From: an uncultured Bacteroidales bacterium
Lineage (GTDB): Bacteria; Bacteroidota; Bacteroidia; Bacteroidales; Bacteroidaceae
DNA: 55,462 nucleotides
Direction of reading: 5' to 3'
NCBI GenBank assembly: GCA_902784475.1
Contig: CACZUX010000002.1
Coordinates: forward strand, 1-55,462
The notes under the pieces are model-generated. The model saw nothing but the letters and a program-made list of their open reading frames with translations. It was not told the DNA's origin and did not search any database. Positions 41,542 through 50,410 of the stretch are shown here, in pieces (the first letter of the stretch is position 1; each line of letters begins with the position of its first letter). A program made the position numbers and the translations under genes.

Positions 41542-41841
41542 ATGAAAAAGTTCTGGATTTTGACCTTTATGACGCTTTTTATGGCACTTCCTGCTATGAG
41601 TATGGAGCAGCCCGACGACGTCATTGAAGACGAGATGCAGAGCGTGAGCATCATGATCAAGGAAGGCAGTGTGAAGGTGACCAACGCTCAGGGACAAAAG
41701 TTGGAGATCTTCAACCTGGCCGGCGTGCGCATCTCATCTCTGGCACTTGAGAGCGAAGAAGCCACTCTGAAGCTGAACCTCTCCCGTGGATGTTACATCC
41801 TGAAGGTTGGCAAGACGGTCCGCAAGGTGAACGTCAAGTAA
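41542..41841 (+). CDS. small secreted protein consisting of a T9SS-CTD-like domain
   Basis: A 99-residue protein: signal peptide of about 20 residues (MKKFWILTFMTLFMALPAMS), a short acidic linker and then a beta-sandwich with EIFNLAGVRISSL and LNLSRGCYILKVGKTVRKV, which is the pattern of the type A C-terminal sorting domain of the type IX secretion system (GxxxYxxxV ... KV). In normal cargo this domain is at the end of a large protein; here there is no cargo part. It is the first gene of a cluster with an ECF sigma factor 38 bp downstream. Function unknown. Confidence 0.75.
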   Translation: MKKFWILTFMTLFMALPAMSMEQPDDVIEDEMQSVSIMIKEGSVKVTNAQGQKLEIFNLAGVRISSLALESEEATLKLNLSRGCYILKVGKTVRKVNVK

Positions 41842-41879
41842 GCACCCCACCCCCCACTCTCTCTCGGGAAGGCTCCGCT

Positions 41880-42356
41880 ATGAACGAACAGGATTTCATT
41901 CTCATAGTGAAAGAGCATCAGGAGCGCCTCTACATGCACATACGCGGCATGGTGGGACGCCACGAAGACGCAGATGACGTGCTGCAGAACACCTTCTTGA
42001 AAGCGTGGCAGGCGCGCGACAGCTTCCGGGGCGAGGCCAAAGTGGGTTCTTGGCTCTTCCGCATTGCCACCAACGAAGCACTGAACTTCATCGAGAAGCG
42101 GCGGCTCGACACCGACGGAGCGCTACCCGATGTGGCCTCCGATCCCTACTTCGACGGTGACGAGACGGAGCGACAGCTGCAGGAAGCCGTCAACAGCCTG
42201 CCGGCCAAACAGAAACAGGTGTTCCTGCTGAAATACTACCAGGAGATGAAATACGAAGAGATGTCGGAGATCCTGGACACCAGCGTGGGAGCGCTCAAGG
42301 CCTCGTATCATCTGGCCGTAGAGAAGATCAAAAAAATTTTTAACGATACAGATTAA
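41880..42356 (+). CDS. ECF-type RNA polymerase sigma factor with adjacent anti-sigma
   Basis: A 158-residue ECF sigma factor. Region 2: HEDADDVLQNTFLKAWQA and FRGEAKVGSWLFRIATNEAL; region 4: LPAKQKQVFLLKYYQEMKYE and EMSEILDTSVGALKASYHLA. Start ATG 41880 is chosen because the 30 residues before it are the overlapping tail of the previous gene. A putative anti-sigma factor and a Spy-like protein follow within 12-28 bp, so the factor probably regulates its own cluster in response to an envelope signal. Confidence 0.9.
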   Translation: MNEQDFILIVKEHQERLYMHIRGMVGRHEDADDVLQNTFLKAWQARDSFRGEAKVGSWLFRIATNEALNFIEKRRLDTDGALPDVASDPYFDGDETERQLQEAVNSLPAKQKQVFLLKYYQEMKYEEMSEILDTSVGALKASYHLAVEKIKKIFNDTD

Positions 42357-42384
42357 ACCATTTATCACCCGTCCGGTCTTATAG

Positions 42385-42711
42385 ATGTCTATGAGAGCAA
42401 CAAACAAGCATAATCCGTGGATCGCACCCGAAGGTTATTTCGAGTCATTTCCCGAAAGGCTGATGACCCGCATCCGTGAGGAGGAGGCTGAAGGCAAGCG
42501 CGCAGCAGAAGCCCCAAAGACGGTGCCCCTTTGGAAGAGATTGGCCGTTGCAGCCACAGCCGTCGGCGTGGTGGCGGTGGCCAGCATCGGACTGCTTCAG
42601 ACGGAGCCCGTCATCGCCGAGAGCGATGCGGAGACACTCTACGAAGAAGAAATGCTGGAATACGTCACGCTCAACAATGTAGACATCGAGTATTATCTAA
42701 CCCAGTACTAA
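42385..42711 (+). CDS. putative anti-sigma factor, single membrane helix
   Basis: A 108-residue protein. The cytoplasmic N-terminal half has PEGYFESFPERLMTRIREEE, the line seen in many short Bacteroidetes anti-sigma-like proteins next to ECF factors. One helix follows (about 51-70, LAVAATAVGVVAVASIGLL) and a short acidic periplasmic tail ending TLYEEEMLEYVTLNNVDIEY. The role is inferred from position and topology only; there is no recognisable zinc-binding HxxxCxxC motif. Confidence 0.7.
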   Translation: MSMRATNKHNPWIAPEGYFESFPERLMTRIREEEAEGKRAAEAPKTVPLWKRLAVAATAVGVVAVASIGLLQTEPVIAESDAETLYEEEMLEYVTLNNVDIEYYLTQY

Positions 42712-42723
42712 AAAGACAGGACT

Positions 42724-43281
42724 ATGAAAAAAATTTTTCTCATGCTTCTGCTTTCGGCCGTAGCATTTGCCGGCTATGCAGAAGGGAAGAAACAGGAGAA
42801 CCCCAACTTCAAGGCATTTGAAAAGCGCCAGGAGGCCTACATCATCAACGAGGCCCTGCTGAGCGAGAGCCAGGCCGAGACCTTCATGCCCATCTATCGT
42901 GAATACAAGAAGAACATCTTTGCTCTGGGCCGCCAGAAATTTGAGCTGAAGAAGAACAGCCGCGATAACTTCGGCGCCGTGCTCTCACAGCTGGCCGAAA
43001 TCGAAGCCAAAGAGGCCCAGACCAAGAAGGAGTTCTACGAAAAGGGCGCCAACGCCATCACTGCCGAGAAGATGTTCCGCGTGCTCAGGGCCGAAGAGCG
43101 CTTCTACCACAACATGATCCGCGGCGGTCACGACAGAGGCAAGGCTCCCCAGCACAGAGGCGGCCGCAAAGCCGGCGCTAAGCCTCAGACTTCGCCCGAC
43201 ACCAAAGCTTGTCCATCTCCTCAAGGGAAAGGTCAGCCAAAGTGCGACCAGAAGCCTTCGCCGCAGCCTCAACGTAATTGA
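42724..43281 (+). CDS. Spy/CpxP-like periplasmic protein
   Basis: A 185-residue exported protein with a signal peptide of about 19 residues (MKKIFLMLLLSAVAFAGYA). The helical core (about 28-135) is rich in charged heptads: KRQEAYIINEALLSESQAET and FMPIYREYKKNIFALGRQKF. This resembles the LTxxQ-like Spy/CpxP fold without the exact motif. The last 45 residues are Lys/Pro/Gln-rich and are encoded on the strand opposite the end of mazG (104 bp overlap), so the ORF may have grown by loss of a stop. Role presumably envelope protein quality control or feedback for the ECF cluster. Confidence 0.68.
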   Translation: MKKIFLMLLLSAVAFAGYAEGKKQENPNFKAFEKRQEAYIINEALLSESQAETFMPIYREYKKNIFALGRQKFELKKNSRDNFGAVLSQLAEIEAKEAQTKKEFYEKGANAITAEKMFRVLRAEERFYHNMIRGGHDRGKAPQHRGGRKAGAKPQTSPDTKACPSPQGKGQPKCDQKPSPQPQRN

Positions 43282-43960
43282 AACGCTTGATAAACTTGCG
43301 ATTGGTTTTCTCCAGGGCATTGTCCGGATTGATGTGATAGAGCCGGGCTGCATTGATTAAAGAAAAGAGAAAATCGCCGAATTCCTCCGTGCTGTGCTGG
43401 ACATCGTCTTTGTCCATCTCGGCACGGAGTTCGTTTATCTCCTCGTGCACCTTGTCCCAAACATCCTCACGGTGCTCCCAATCGAAGCCCACGCCTCGAA
43501 CTTTGTCCTGAATGCGGTAAGCCTTGATGATGGAAGGAAGCGCTTCGGGCACGCCGCCGAGCACGGTCTTGTTGCCGTCTTTCTCCTTTTGCTTCACCTG
43601 CTCCCAAATCACCTTCACCTCACCGGCGGAAGAGGCTTTCTGCTCGCCGTAGACGTGAGGATGGCGGAAGATGAGCTTGTCGCACAGCTTGTTGCAGACA
43701 TCGGCGATGTCAAACTCACCCTGCTCCGAACCAATCTTGGCATAGAACACCACGTGGAGAAGCACATCGCCCAGCTCCTTGCAAATCTCGCGATTGTCTT
43801 CGCGGATAAGCGCGTCGCAGAGTTCGAAAACCTCCTCTATAGTGTTGGGGCGTAAAGATTCGTAAGTTTGTTTCCTGTCCCAGGGACATTTCTCCCTCAA
43901 CTCGTCCATGACGTCGAGCAGTCGGCCAAAAGCCGCCATTTTTTCTTCTTTTGTATGCAT
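43178..43960 (-). CDS. mazG: nucleoside triphosphate pyrophosphohydrolase MazG
   Basis: A 260-residue MazG with two MazG-type helical domains. The first has [20 protein letters not shown] (EExxE metal site) and [14 protein letters not shown]; the second [20 protein letters not shown] and [16 protein letters not shown]. It hydrolyses noncanonical NTPs and, in E. coli, lowers ppGpp. A TAATTTTG element lies 8 bases before the ATG. The 3' end overlaps the Spy-like gene by 104 bp. Confidence 0.95.
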   Translation of the reverse strand: MHTKEEKMAAFGRLLDVMDELREKCPWDRKQTYESLRPNTIEEVFELCDALIREDNREICKELGDVLLHVVFYAKIGSEQGEFDIADVCNKLCDKLIFRHPHVYGEQKASSAGEVKVIWEQVKQKEKDGNKTVLGGVPEALPSIIKAYRIQDKVRGVGFDWEHREDVWDKVHEEINELRAEMDKDDVQHSTEEFGDFLFSLINAARLYHINPDNALEKTNRKFIKRFNYVEAAAKASGRTLADLSLEEMDKLWCRAKSEA

Positions 43961-43964
43961 AGCA

Positions 43965-43996
43965 TTTGCAAAATTACGAATTTTTCCGTAACTTTG
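43965..43996 (+). promoter_or_regulatory. valS promoter
   Basis: TTTG (43965-43968), 20 bases, TAACTTTG (43989-43996). The -33 element abuts the mazG -7 element on the other strand. Confidence 0.78.
43969..43976 (-). promoter_or_regulatory. -7 element of mazG
   Basis: TAATTTTG on the minus strand, 8 bases before the mazG ATG. It lies inside the valS promoter, so the two cannot be occupied together. Confidence 0.55.
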
Positions 43997-44059
43997 CGCG
44001 CTGATAGTTATATTTTATCAGGAAAAAATCATCAGAATTACTACAAAACAACAATACTC

Positions 44060-46717
44060 ATGGCATTAGCAACCAAATACAGCCCCAACGAGGTTGAAAG
44101 CAAATGGTATCAATATTGGCTGGAGAACAAGCTCTTCGCCTCCAAGCCCGACGGACGCGAGCCCTACACCGTTGTCATCCCGCCGCCAAACGTTACCGGC
44201 GTGCTGCACATGGGCCACGTGCTCAACGAGACGATTCAGGACATCCTGGTGCGTCACGCCCGCATGGAGGGTAAGAACGCCTGCTGGGTGCCCGGCACCG
44301 ACCACGCCTCCATCGCCACCGAGGCCAAAGTGATCAAGCGCCTCAAGGAACAGGGCATCAACAAGAGCGACCTCACCCGTGAGGAGTTCCTCAAGCATGC
44401 CTGGGCCTGGACGGAGGAGCACGGCGGCATCATCCTCAAACAGCTGAGACAGCTGGGCTGCTCGTGCGACTGGGACCGCACCGCCTTCACGATGGACGAA
44501 GAACGCTCAAAGGCCGTCATCTCCGTCTTCTGCGACCTCTACCGCAAAGGCCTCATCTATCGCGGCCTGCGTATGGTCAACTGGGACCCCGAACGCCAGA
44601 CGGCACTCTCGGACGAGGAAGTCATCTACCACGACGAGCACTCGAAGTTCTATTACATGAAATACATGGTGGTTGAGGAGCCCGGCAAATACGCCGTTGT
44701 GGCCACCACGCGCCCCGAGACCATCATGGGCGACGTGGCCGTGTGCATCAACCCCAAAGAAGAGAAAAACCAATGGCTCAAAGGCAAGCATCTCATCGTG
44801 CCCATCGTGGGACGCGTGGTGCCCGTGATTGAAGACCGCTATGTGGAGATCGGATTCGGCACGGGTTGTCTAAAGGTGACGCCGGCCCACGACGCCAACG
44901 ACTACATGCTGGGACAGAAATACAATTTGACCACCTACGACATCTTCACACCCGACGCCCACATCGAACTCAGCGGCATAGAGCCCGAGCAGCAGGCTAA
45001 CTGCAAGAAGTACCAGGGCATGGACCGCTTCGACTGCCGCAAGGCCATCGCTGAAGACCTCATTGCCGCCGGACTGATGGACCATGTGGAAGACTACGAC
45101 AACAAGGTGGGCTACTCCGAGCGCACCAACGTGCCCATCGAACCCAGGCTTTCGCTGCAGTGGTTCATCCGCATGCAGCACTTTGCCGACATCGCCCTGC
45201 CGCCAGTGATGCAGGACGACATCGTATTCTATCCAGCAAAATACAAGAATACCTACCGCAACTGGCTGGAGAACATCAAGGACTGGTGCATCTCACGCCA
45301 ACTGTGGTGGGGTCACCGCATCCCCGCATACTACGACGCCGACCTGCTCAGGGAGACCGGTCTGGAGAACTACCCCAACGACAAGATTGTCGTTTCGGAA
45401 ACGGCTCCCGAAGGCAACTACGTGCAGGACGAAGGGGCATTGGACACATGGTTCTCTTCGTGGCTCTGGCCCATCTCGCTCTTCAACGGCATCGCCGAGC
45501 CCGACAACGAAGAGATAAAGTACTACTACCCCACTGCCGACCTGGTGACCGGCCCCGACATCATCTTCTTCTGGGTGGCACGCATGATTATGGCCGGCTA
45601 CGAATATCAGGGCAAGATGCCCTTCAAGCACGTCTACTTCACCGGTATCGTGCGCGACAAGCTCGGCCGCAAGATGTCGAAGAGCCTGGGCAACAGCCCC
45701 GACCCTCTCGACCTGATTGCTCGCTACGGCGCCGACGGCGTACGCATGGGTATTCTGCTCTCCGCTCCTGCCGGCAACGACATCCTCTACGACGACTCAC
45801 TCTGCGAACAGGGCCGCAACTTCTGCAACAAAATCTGGAACTGCTTCCGTCTAGTCAAAGGCTGGCAGGCAGGCGATGTGGAGCAGACAGGAGCTGCAAA
45901 ACTGGCCGTAGCATGGTTCGACGCCAAGTTGAAAGAAGCTAACGCCGAAATCAGCGACCTCTTCTCCAAGTATCGTCTGAGCGAAGCCCTGATGGTCATC
46001 TACAAACTCTTCTGCGACGAATTTTCCGGCTGGTATCTGGAGATGGTGAAGACCGCCTACGTCAACGGCGAGATGCAGCCCATCGACCGCGAGACTTATA
46101 AGGCAACCCTGCGTTTCTTTGACGTGTTGCTGAAGATGCTGCATCCCTTCATGCCCTTCATCACAGAAGAACTGTGGCAGGCGCTGGAGGAGCGCCAGAG
46201 GGGCGAAAGCATCATGCGCGAGAATCTCAAGTTGGAAGCTCCTACTGCCGACGAGCAGATCGTCCTGAAGAACGTGGAAGACATCAAGCTCGTCATCGGT
46301 GGCGTGCGCACCGTGCGTGCCCAGAAGAACATTGCCCCCAAGGAAAAGCTCTCCCTGCTGGTAGTGGGCAATGAGCTCAGCGGCACTTACGCCGCAACCG
46401 TAGAGAAGCTGGCCAATTTGGATGCCATCACCTCCGTCACCGAAAAGGACAGCAGTGCCCAAACCTTCCTCGTGGGCACGACCGAATACGCCGTTCCTCT
46501 GGGCAACCTCATCGACGCCGAGGCCGAAATCAAGAAGGCCGAAACGGAAATCGAGCGTCTGGAAGGCTTTAAGGCCGGCATCGGCAAGAAGCTGCAGAAC
46601 GAGCGCTTCGTGCAAAACGCTCCAGCCCAAGTGGTGGAACTCGAGCGCAAGAAGTTTGCCGACGCCGAGAGCAAGATACAGGCCCTCAAAGAAAGTATTG
46701 CGGCACTGAAGAAATAA
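44060..46717 (+). CDS. valS: valyl-tRNA synthetase
   Basis: An 885-residue class Ia synthetase. The HIGH motif is [19 protein letters not shown] is [14 protein letters not shown], and between them are the CP1 editing domain ([14 protein letters not shown], the threonine-rich editing loop) and the stem contact residues. The C-terminal arm (about 820-885) is the coiled coil [20 protein letters not shown]. Start ATG 44060 is chosen from [16 protein letters not shown] and the promoter at 43965-43996. Charges tRNA-Val. Confidence 0.98.
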   Translation: MALATKYSPNEVESKWYQYWLENKLFASKPDGREPYTVVIPPPNVTGVLHMGHVLNETIQDILVRHARMEGKNACWVPGTDHASIATEAKVIKRLKEQGINKSDLTREEFLKHAWAWTEEHGGIILKQLRQLGCSCDWDRTAFTMDEERSKAVISVFCDLYRKGLIYRGLRMVNWDPERQTALSDEEVIYHDEHSKFYYMKYMVVEEPGKYAVVATTRPETIMGDVAVCINPKEEKNQWLKGKHLIVPIVGRVVPVIEDRYVEIGFGTGCLKVTPAHDANDYMLGQKYNLTTYDIFTPDAHIELSGIEPEQQANCKKYQGMDRFDCRKAIAEDLIAAGLMDHVEDYDNKVGYSERTNVPIEPRLSLQWFIRMQHFADIALPPVMQDDIVFYPAKYKNTYRNWLENIKDWCISRQLWWGHRIPAYYDADLLRETGLENYPNDKIVVSETAPEGNYVQDEGALDTWFSSWLWPISLFNGIAEPDNEEIKYYYPTADLVTGPDIIFFWVARMIMAGYEYQGKMPFKHVYFTGIVRDKLGRKMSKSLGNSPDPLDLIARYGADGVRMGILLSAPAGNDILYDDSLCEQGRNFCNKIWNCFRLVKGWQAGDVEQTGAAKLAVAWFDAKLKEANAEISDLFSKYRLSEALMVIYKLFCDEFSGWYLEMVKTAYVNGEMQPIDRETYKATLRFFDVLLKMLHPFMPFITEELWQALEERQRGESIMRENLKLEAPTADEQIVLKNVEDIKLVIGGVRTVRAQKNIAPKEKLSLLVVGNELSGTYAATVEKLANLDAITSVTEKDSSAQTFLVGTTEYAVPLGNLIDAEAEIKKAETEIERLEGFKAGIGKKLQNERFVQNAPAQVVELERKKFADAESKIQALKESIAALKK

Positions 46718-46782
46718 ACCCTTTGCCCTCTGCAATGTCTAAAGTAAAGAAACAAGATAACGACGATTAAAACTGATACATT

Positions 46783-47439
46783 ATGAAAAAGTTATTTGCA
46801 TTAGCCTTTATGGCCCTCATTGTAAACAGTGCCAACGCCCAGCTCGGCGGACTGCTCAAAAACATGGCCACCAGCGCAGCATCCTCTGCCGCCACAACAG
46901 TAACGGGCAGCAGCGCTGTCGGTGACATTGTCGCCAACCTGCTCGGCACGGCCACCGTCAGCGAGAACACACTGGTCGGCACCTGGGTTTATGCTCAGCC
47001 TGCCGTCGTGTTTGAAAGCGAAGACGTGCTGAAAAATGTGGCTACGACGGCCATGAGCAGCAAAGTGGAAAGCACACTGCAGAGCCAGTTGACGAAATTC
47101 GGCTTCACGCCCGGCAAGATCTCCATCACCTTCAACAAGGACAAGACCGGCAGCCTGACCTACAATGCCAATTCACCCAAAAGCGTACCTTTCACATGGA
47201 ACGTCAACGGGCACGACCTCTCACTCAAGCTTGGCGGCCAGCTCATCAGCCAACTCTCCAAAGAATTTGTGCTGAATGTGAAGATTACGGGCAACACGCT
47301 GCAGGTCGCCAGCGACGCCTCGAAGCTCATCGAACTCATACAGCAGATTGTGGGCAGCAGCAACTCCACCCTGTCTGTCGTTTCCAGCATGCTGAAGAAT
47401 ATTGACGGTCTCTATCTCGGTCTTAAATACACGAAGTAA
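46783..47439 (+). CDS. DUF4923 family exported protein
   Basis: A 218-residue protein with a signal peptide (MKKLFALAFMALIVNSANAQ). The mature part begins with a Ser/Ala/Thr-rich helix and then a lipocalin-like strand series: LVGTWVYAQPAVVFESED, ISITFNKDKTGSLTYNANS and LSLKLGGQLISQLSKEFV. This matches DUF4923. Function unknown. It is 65 bp after valS with no clear promoter of its own. Confidence 0.83.
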   Translation: MKKLFALAFMALIVNSANAQLGGLLKNMATSAASSAATTVTGSSAVGDIVANLLGTATVSENTLVGTWVYAQPAVVFESEDVLKNVATTAMSSKVESTLQSQLTKFGFTPGKISITFNKDKTGSLTYNANSPKSVPFTWNVNGHDLSLKLGGQLISQLSKEFVLNVKITGNTLQVASDASKLIELIQQIVGSSNSTLSVVSSMLKNIDGLYLGLKYTK

Positions 47440-47473
47440 GAGTACAATTTCAAACATTTAAACGACAATCACC

Positions 47474-50323
47474 ATGAGAGCATTGATTTCTCTCATAGTA
47501 TTAACTCTGGAACTCTCGGCATTTGCGGAGAGTTCTTGGGTTATTGAGAGTGAGGCCAAAGAGGCCAAAGTGAGTTGGAGCAAAGACTCCGTATGCGATA
47601 TCAGGGCGCCCAAGGGCCTCACCCTGTGGAATAAGACCCTGCTCCGGGGAGACGTATGCATCGACTATGAGGCACGCATCATGAGCGACGACCGGGTGTC
47701 CGACCTGAACTGCTTCTGGATGGCAGACAAAGCGCTGTCCGAAGCGAAGAAACGCGGTGGCGTATTCGACAAAGCGTCATCCATGTCGCTCTACTATTTC
47801 GGCTACGGCGGCAACAACAATACGACAAGCCGCTTCCGCCGCTACGACGGTCTGCCCCATCCCGCCATTATTAGAGAATACAAGGATCAAGGACATCTGA
47901 TCAAACCCGACCACTGGTATCGCATCCATTTGGAAAGCCGCGACGGCCGGGTGCTCTATGTCATCGACGGAGACACTCTCGTCAACTACGTAGACCTGCA
48001 TCCTCTCATCCAAGGCTATTTCGGATTCCGCACCACACAGAGTCATGCACAGATGCGCCGCTTCCGCATCACACAACAGGAACCGGCAACATGGAAGGCA
48101 AAAACCTCTAAGGGTGCCGGCATCCGCAGCTTCTCTCTGGCAGAGATGAACTGCATTGGGGAAACCAGGCCTGGCATGCCCTTTACTTTCGGCATTCCCT
48201 TTGCTGCCGGTGAGTTGAAAAGCGGAGAACGTATCACCATCCAAGAGGCGGAAACGGACCAATGGCCTTTGGCCTACTGGCCGGACGGCAGCATCAAGTG
48301 GTTGGCTGTGAGCGGATGTCTGCCCGGGAACGGCACGCAGGAGCCGCAAGAGATCATTGTCCCCGATGTCATGCTCAACGGACGCCGGCAGGAGATACTC
48401 TCCGTGCACACGGAACGGGAAGGTAAGCTCTCCAAATGCGTACGCTACGACGGGAGCAATTTCACCATGAGAATATACTCGTGGAAAGGTTGTCCGGAAG
48501 AGAAGGTGGTCTTCACCTCATTCATCGACGAACAGACCGCCCGCGAAGGACTGCACGAGCTGAGCCTGCAGGTCAAGGTGTCTCTGCAGGACAGGATGCA
48601 CGAACGACACGTGTGGTTTGCCCAGGAGAACGGCGTACGCGATATGGCAGTCAAACCGCTGGTGGCCCGACGGGTCATCACGCTGGACAGCGTCGGCAAT
48701 CCCGCCAACGAGAAAAGCCGCACCATCATGGACGAACTGGCCTCATGGGACGGATTCCGCCTCTCCCAACTCTCGCCCAACGGCTACAGCATCCGCAAGC
48801 GCGCCACCGATGCCTCGCCCTGGATCGGCACGATAGAAGGCCGACGGGCTCCCGGATTGGTCACCGTCAGCGACAAACACCGCAGCATATCCGTTTTATT
48901 GGAGGATTTCTGGCAGTCCTACCCCTCCACACTTCAGGTGGAGGGTGCACGCAGCGACACCGCCGTCATCTCTGTGGCTCTGTGGAGTCCCGAGGCGGAA
49001 TCTATGAATTTCTCCCACTACGACACCATACCCCACGGATTGGAGGCCGCCTACGAAGACGTACAGCCCGGTATGTCCACCCCGGTAGGGACTGCGCGCA
49101 CCAGCACGTTGTGGATCACGTCTCTGTCCGAAGGCAAGCCGTTCATAGAGACGCGTCACGCAAGCTACACGCCGAAACCGGAATACCTGCACTCAAAACG
49201 AGCTTTCGGACTTTGGTCTCTGGACAAAGGCAGCCCATACGATAAGGAATTGGATGAGCTGATGCGTTTCTATGAAAAGCAGCAGGAAGAGCACGGATGG
49301 TACGGTTATTTTAACTACGGAGATTTCATGCACACCTACGACGAGAGTCGCGGCGAATGGCGCTACGATGTTGGCGGATACGCTTGGGACAACACCGAAC
49401 TGGGCACACCGGCGATGCTTTGGTATCAATATCTGCGCAGCGGCGACAAGGAAGTCTGGCGTCTGGCTACCCGGATGACACGCCACTGCTCGGAGGTGGA
49501 CACCTACCATCGGGGAGCACATGCCGGATTGGGCACACGACACAACGTGCTGCACTGGGGCTGCGGAGCCAAAGAGGCGCGCATCTCACAGGCATTCTGG
49601 AACCGCTTCATGTACTATCTCACGGCAGACGAACGCCTGGGCGACATCATACGCGAGGTGCGTGATGCAGACACATTGCTCTACACCCTGGATCCCTTGC
49701 GACTGGCACAACCGCGCAGCGAACAATATCCCTATACCGCGCCTGCACGCCTTCGCATCGGGCCAGACTGGCTGGCCTACGCCGGCAACTGGTTTACAGA
49801 ATGGGAACGCACCGGCAACACACATTACCGCGACAAGATACTCACCGGCATGAAAAGCATCTCAGATATGCCACACGGCCTTTTCTCCGGGCCTTTGGCT
49901 TTAGGCTACGATCCCGCAACAGGCATACTTTCATGGGAAGGCGACACTGCCGTGCAACACACCAACCACCTCTGCACCATTATGGGCGGATTTGAGTTTA
50001 TGAACGAGATGATGATCTCCATCGACAACAAGCCTTGGGAACGGGTTTGGCTTGATCATGCCGTGAACTATCGCCAGAAGGCCAAGGAAATCACCCACAA
50101 CAGTTTCCCCTGCCCCCGTCTCGGTCTCTACGCCTTTTGGCAAACCGGCAACCGTGAGAAACTCTCTATTGCCAAAGAAGAGATGCGTCGCCATCATCCG
50201 TTCGGCACTCTTGGATATCTGTTCCACACCAACAACACAGCAGCACCCGGGCAGGGTTATTTCTTCACCAACGACGCAGCCACATGGGCTCTCGACGCGA
50301 TTTTTCTACAGGAAATAGAATAA
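47474..50323 (+). CDS. DUF6250 plus exo-rhamnogalacturonan lyase-like protein (PL26-like)
   Basis: A 949-residue secreted enzyme candidate. After a signal peptide of about 18 residues comes a DUF6250-like beta-sandwich (about 20-200: SLYYFGYGGNNNTTSRFRRY, WYRIHLESRDGRVLYVIDGD). From about residue 215 (FSLAEMNCIGETRPGMPFTF) the RIFT-barrel and alpha/alpha-type regions of the PcRGLX/YetA family follow, with AYWPDGSIKWLAVSG and later RHCSEVDTYHRGAHAGLGTR and HTNHLCTIMGGFEFMNEMM. The family includes exo-acting rhamnogalacturonan lyases of PL26. It is alone: no SusC/SusD, regulator or other pectin enzyme is near. Activity is inferred from family only. Confidence 0.78.
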   Translation: MRALISLIVLTLELSAFAESSWVIESEAKEAKVSWSKDSVCDIRAPKGLTLWNKTLLRGDVCIDYEARIMSDDRVSDLNCFWMADKALSEAKKRGGVFDKASSMSLYYFGYGGNNNTTSRFRRYDGLPHPAIIREYKDQGHLIKPDHWYRIHLESRDGRVLYVIDGDTLVNYVDLHPLIQGYFGFRTTQSHAQMRRFRITQQEPATWKAKTSKGAGIRSFSLAEMNCIGETRPGMPFTFGIPFAAGELKSGERITIQEAETDQWPLAYWPDGSIKWLAVSGCLPGNGTQEPQEIIVPDVMLNGRRQEILSVHTEREGKLSKCVRYDGSNFTMRIYSWKGCPEEKVVFTSFIDEQTAREGLHELSLQVKVSLQDRMHERHVWFAQENGVRDMAVKPLVARRVITLDSVGNPANEKSRTIMDELASWDGFRLSQLSPNGYSIRKRATDASPWIGTIEGRRAPGLVTVSDKHRSISVLLEDFWQSYPSTLQVEGARSDTAVISVALWSPEAESMNFSHYDTIPHGLEAAYEDVQPGMSTPVGTARTSTLWITSLSEGKPFIETRHASYTPKPEYLHSKRAFGLWSLDKGSPYDKELDELMRFYEKQQEEHGWYGYFNYGDFMHTYDESRGEWRYDVGGYAWDNTELGTPAMLWYQYLRSGDKEVWRLATRMTRHCSEVDTYHRGAHAGLGTRHNVLHWGCGAKEARISQAFWNRFMYYLTADERLGDIIREVRDADTLLYTLDPLRLAQPRSEQYPYTAPARLRIGPDWLAYAGNWFTEWERTGNTHYRDKILTGMKSISDMPHGLFSGPLALGYDPATGILSWEGDTAVQHTNHLCTIMGGFEFMNEMMISIDNKPWERVWLDHAVNYRQKAKEITHNSFPCPRLGLYAFWQTGNREKLSIAKEEMRRHHPFGTLGYLFHTNNTAAPGQGYFFTNDAATWALDAIFLQEIE

Positions 50324-50348
50324 ATGTTCTCTATACATATTAATAAAA

Positions 50349-50382
50349 AATCCCCGACCAAACAACGGCCGGGGATTATTTT
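50349..50382. terminator. bidirectional terminator
   Basis: AATCCCCG (50349-50356) and CGGGGATT (50370-50377) with A-run before and ATTTTAT after. It lies between two convergent genes, 26 bp from the lyase stop and about 29 bp from the BACON stop, and can serve both. Confidence 0.9.
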
Positions 50383-50410
50383 ATATCCGAATAATGAATT
50401 CATCATAAGA

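Noticed and set aside
46735-46770. 11-residue ORF MSKVKKQDNDD between valS and DUF4923
   Set aside because: Has an ATG and stop but is too short to judge, and no promoter or pairing leader was seen. It may be the untranslated 3' region of valS.
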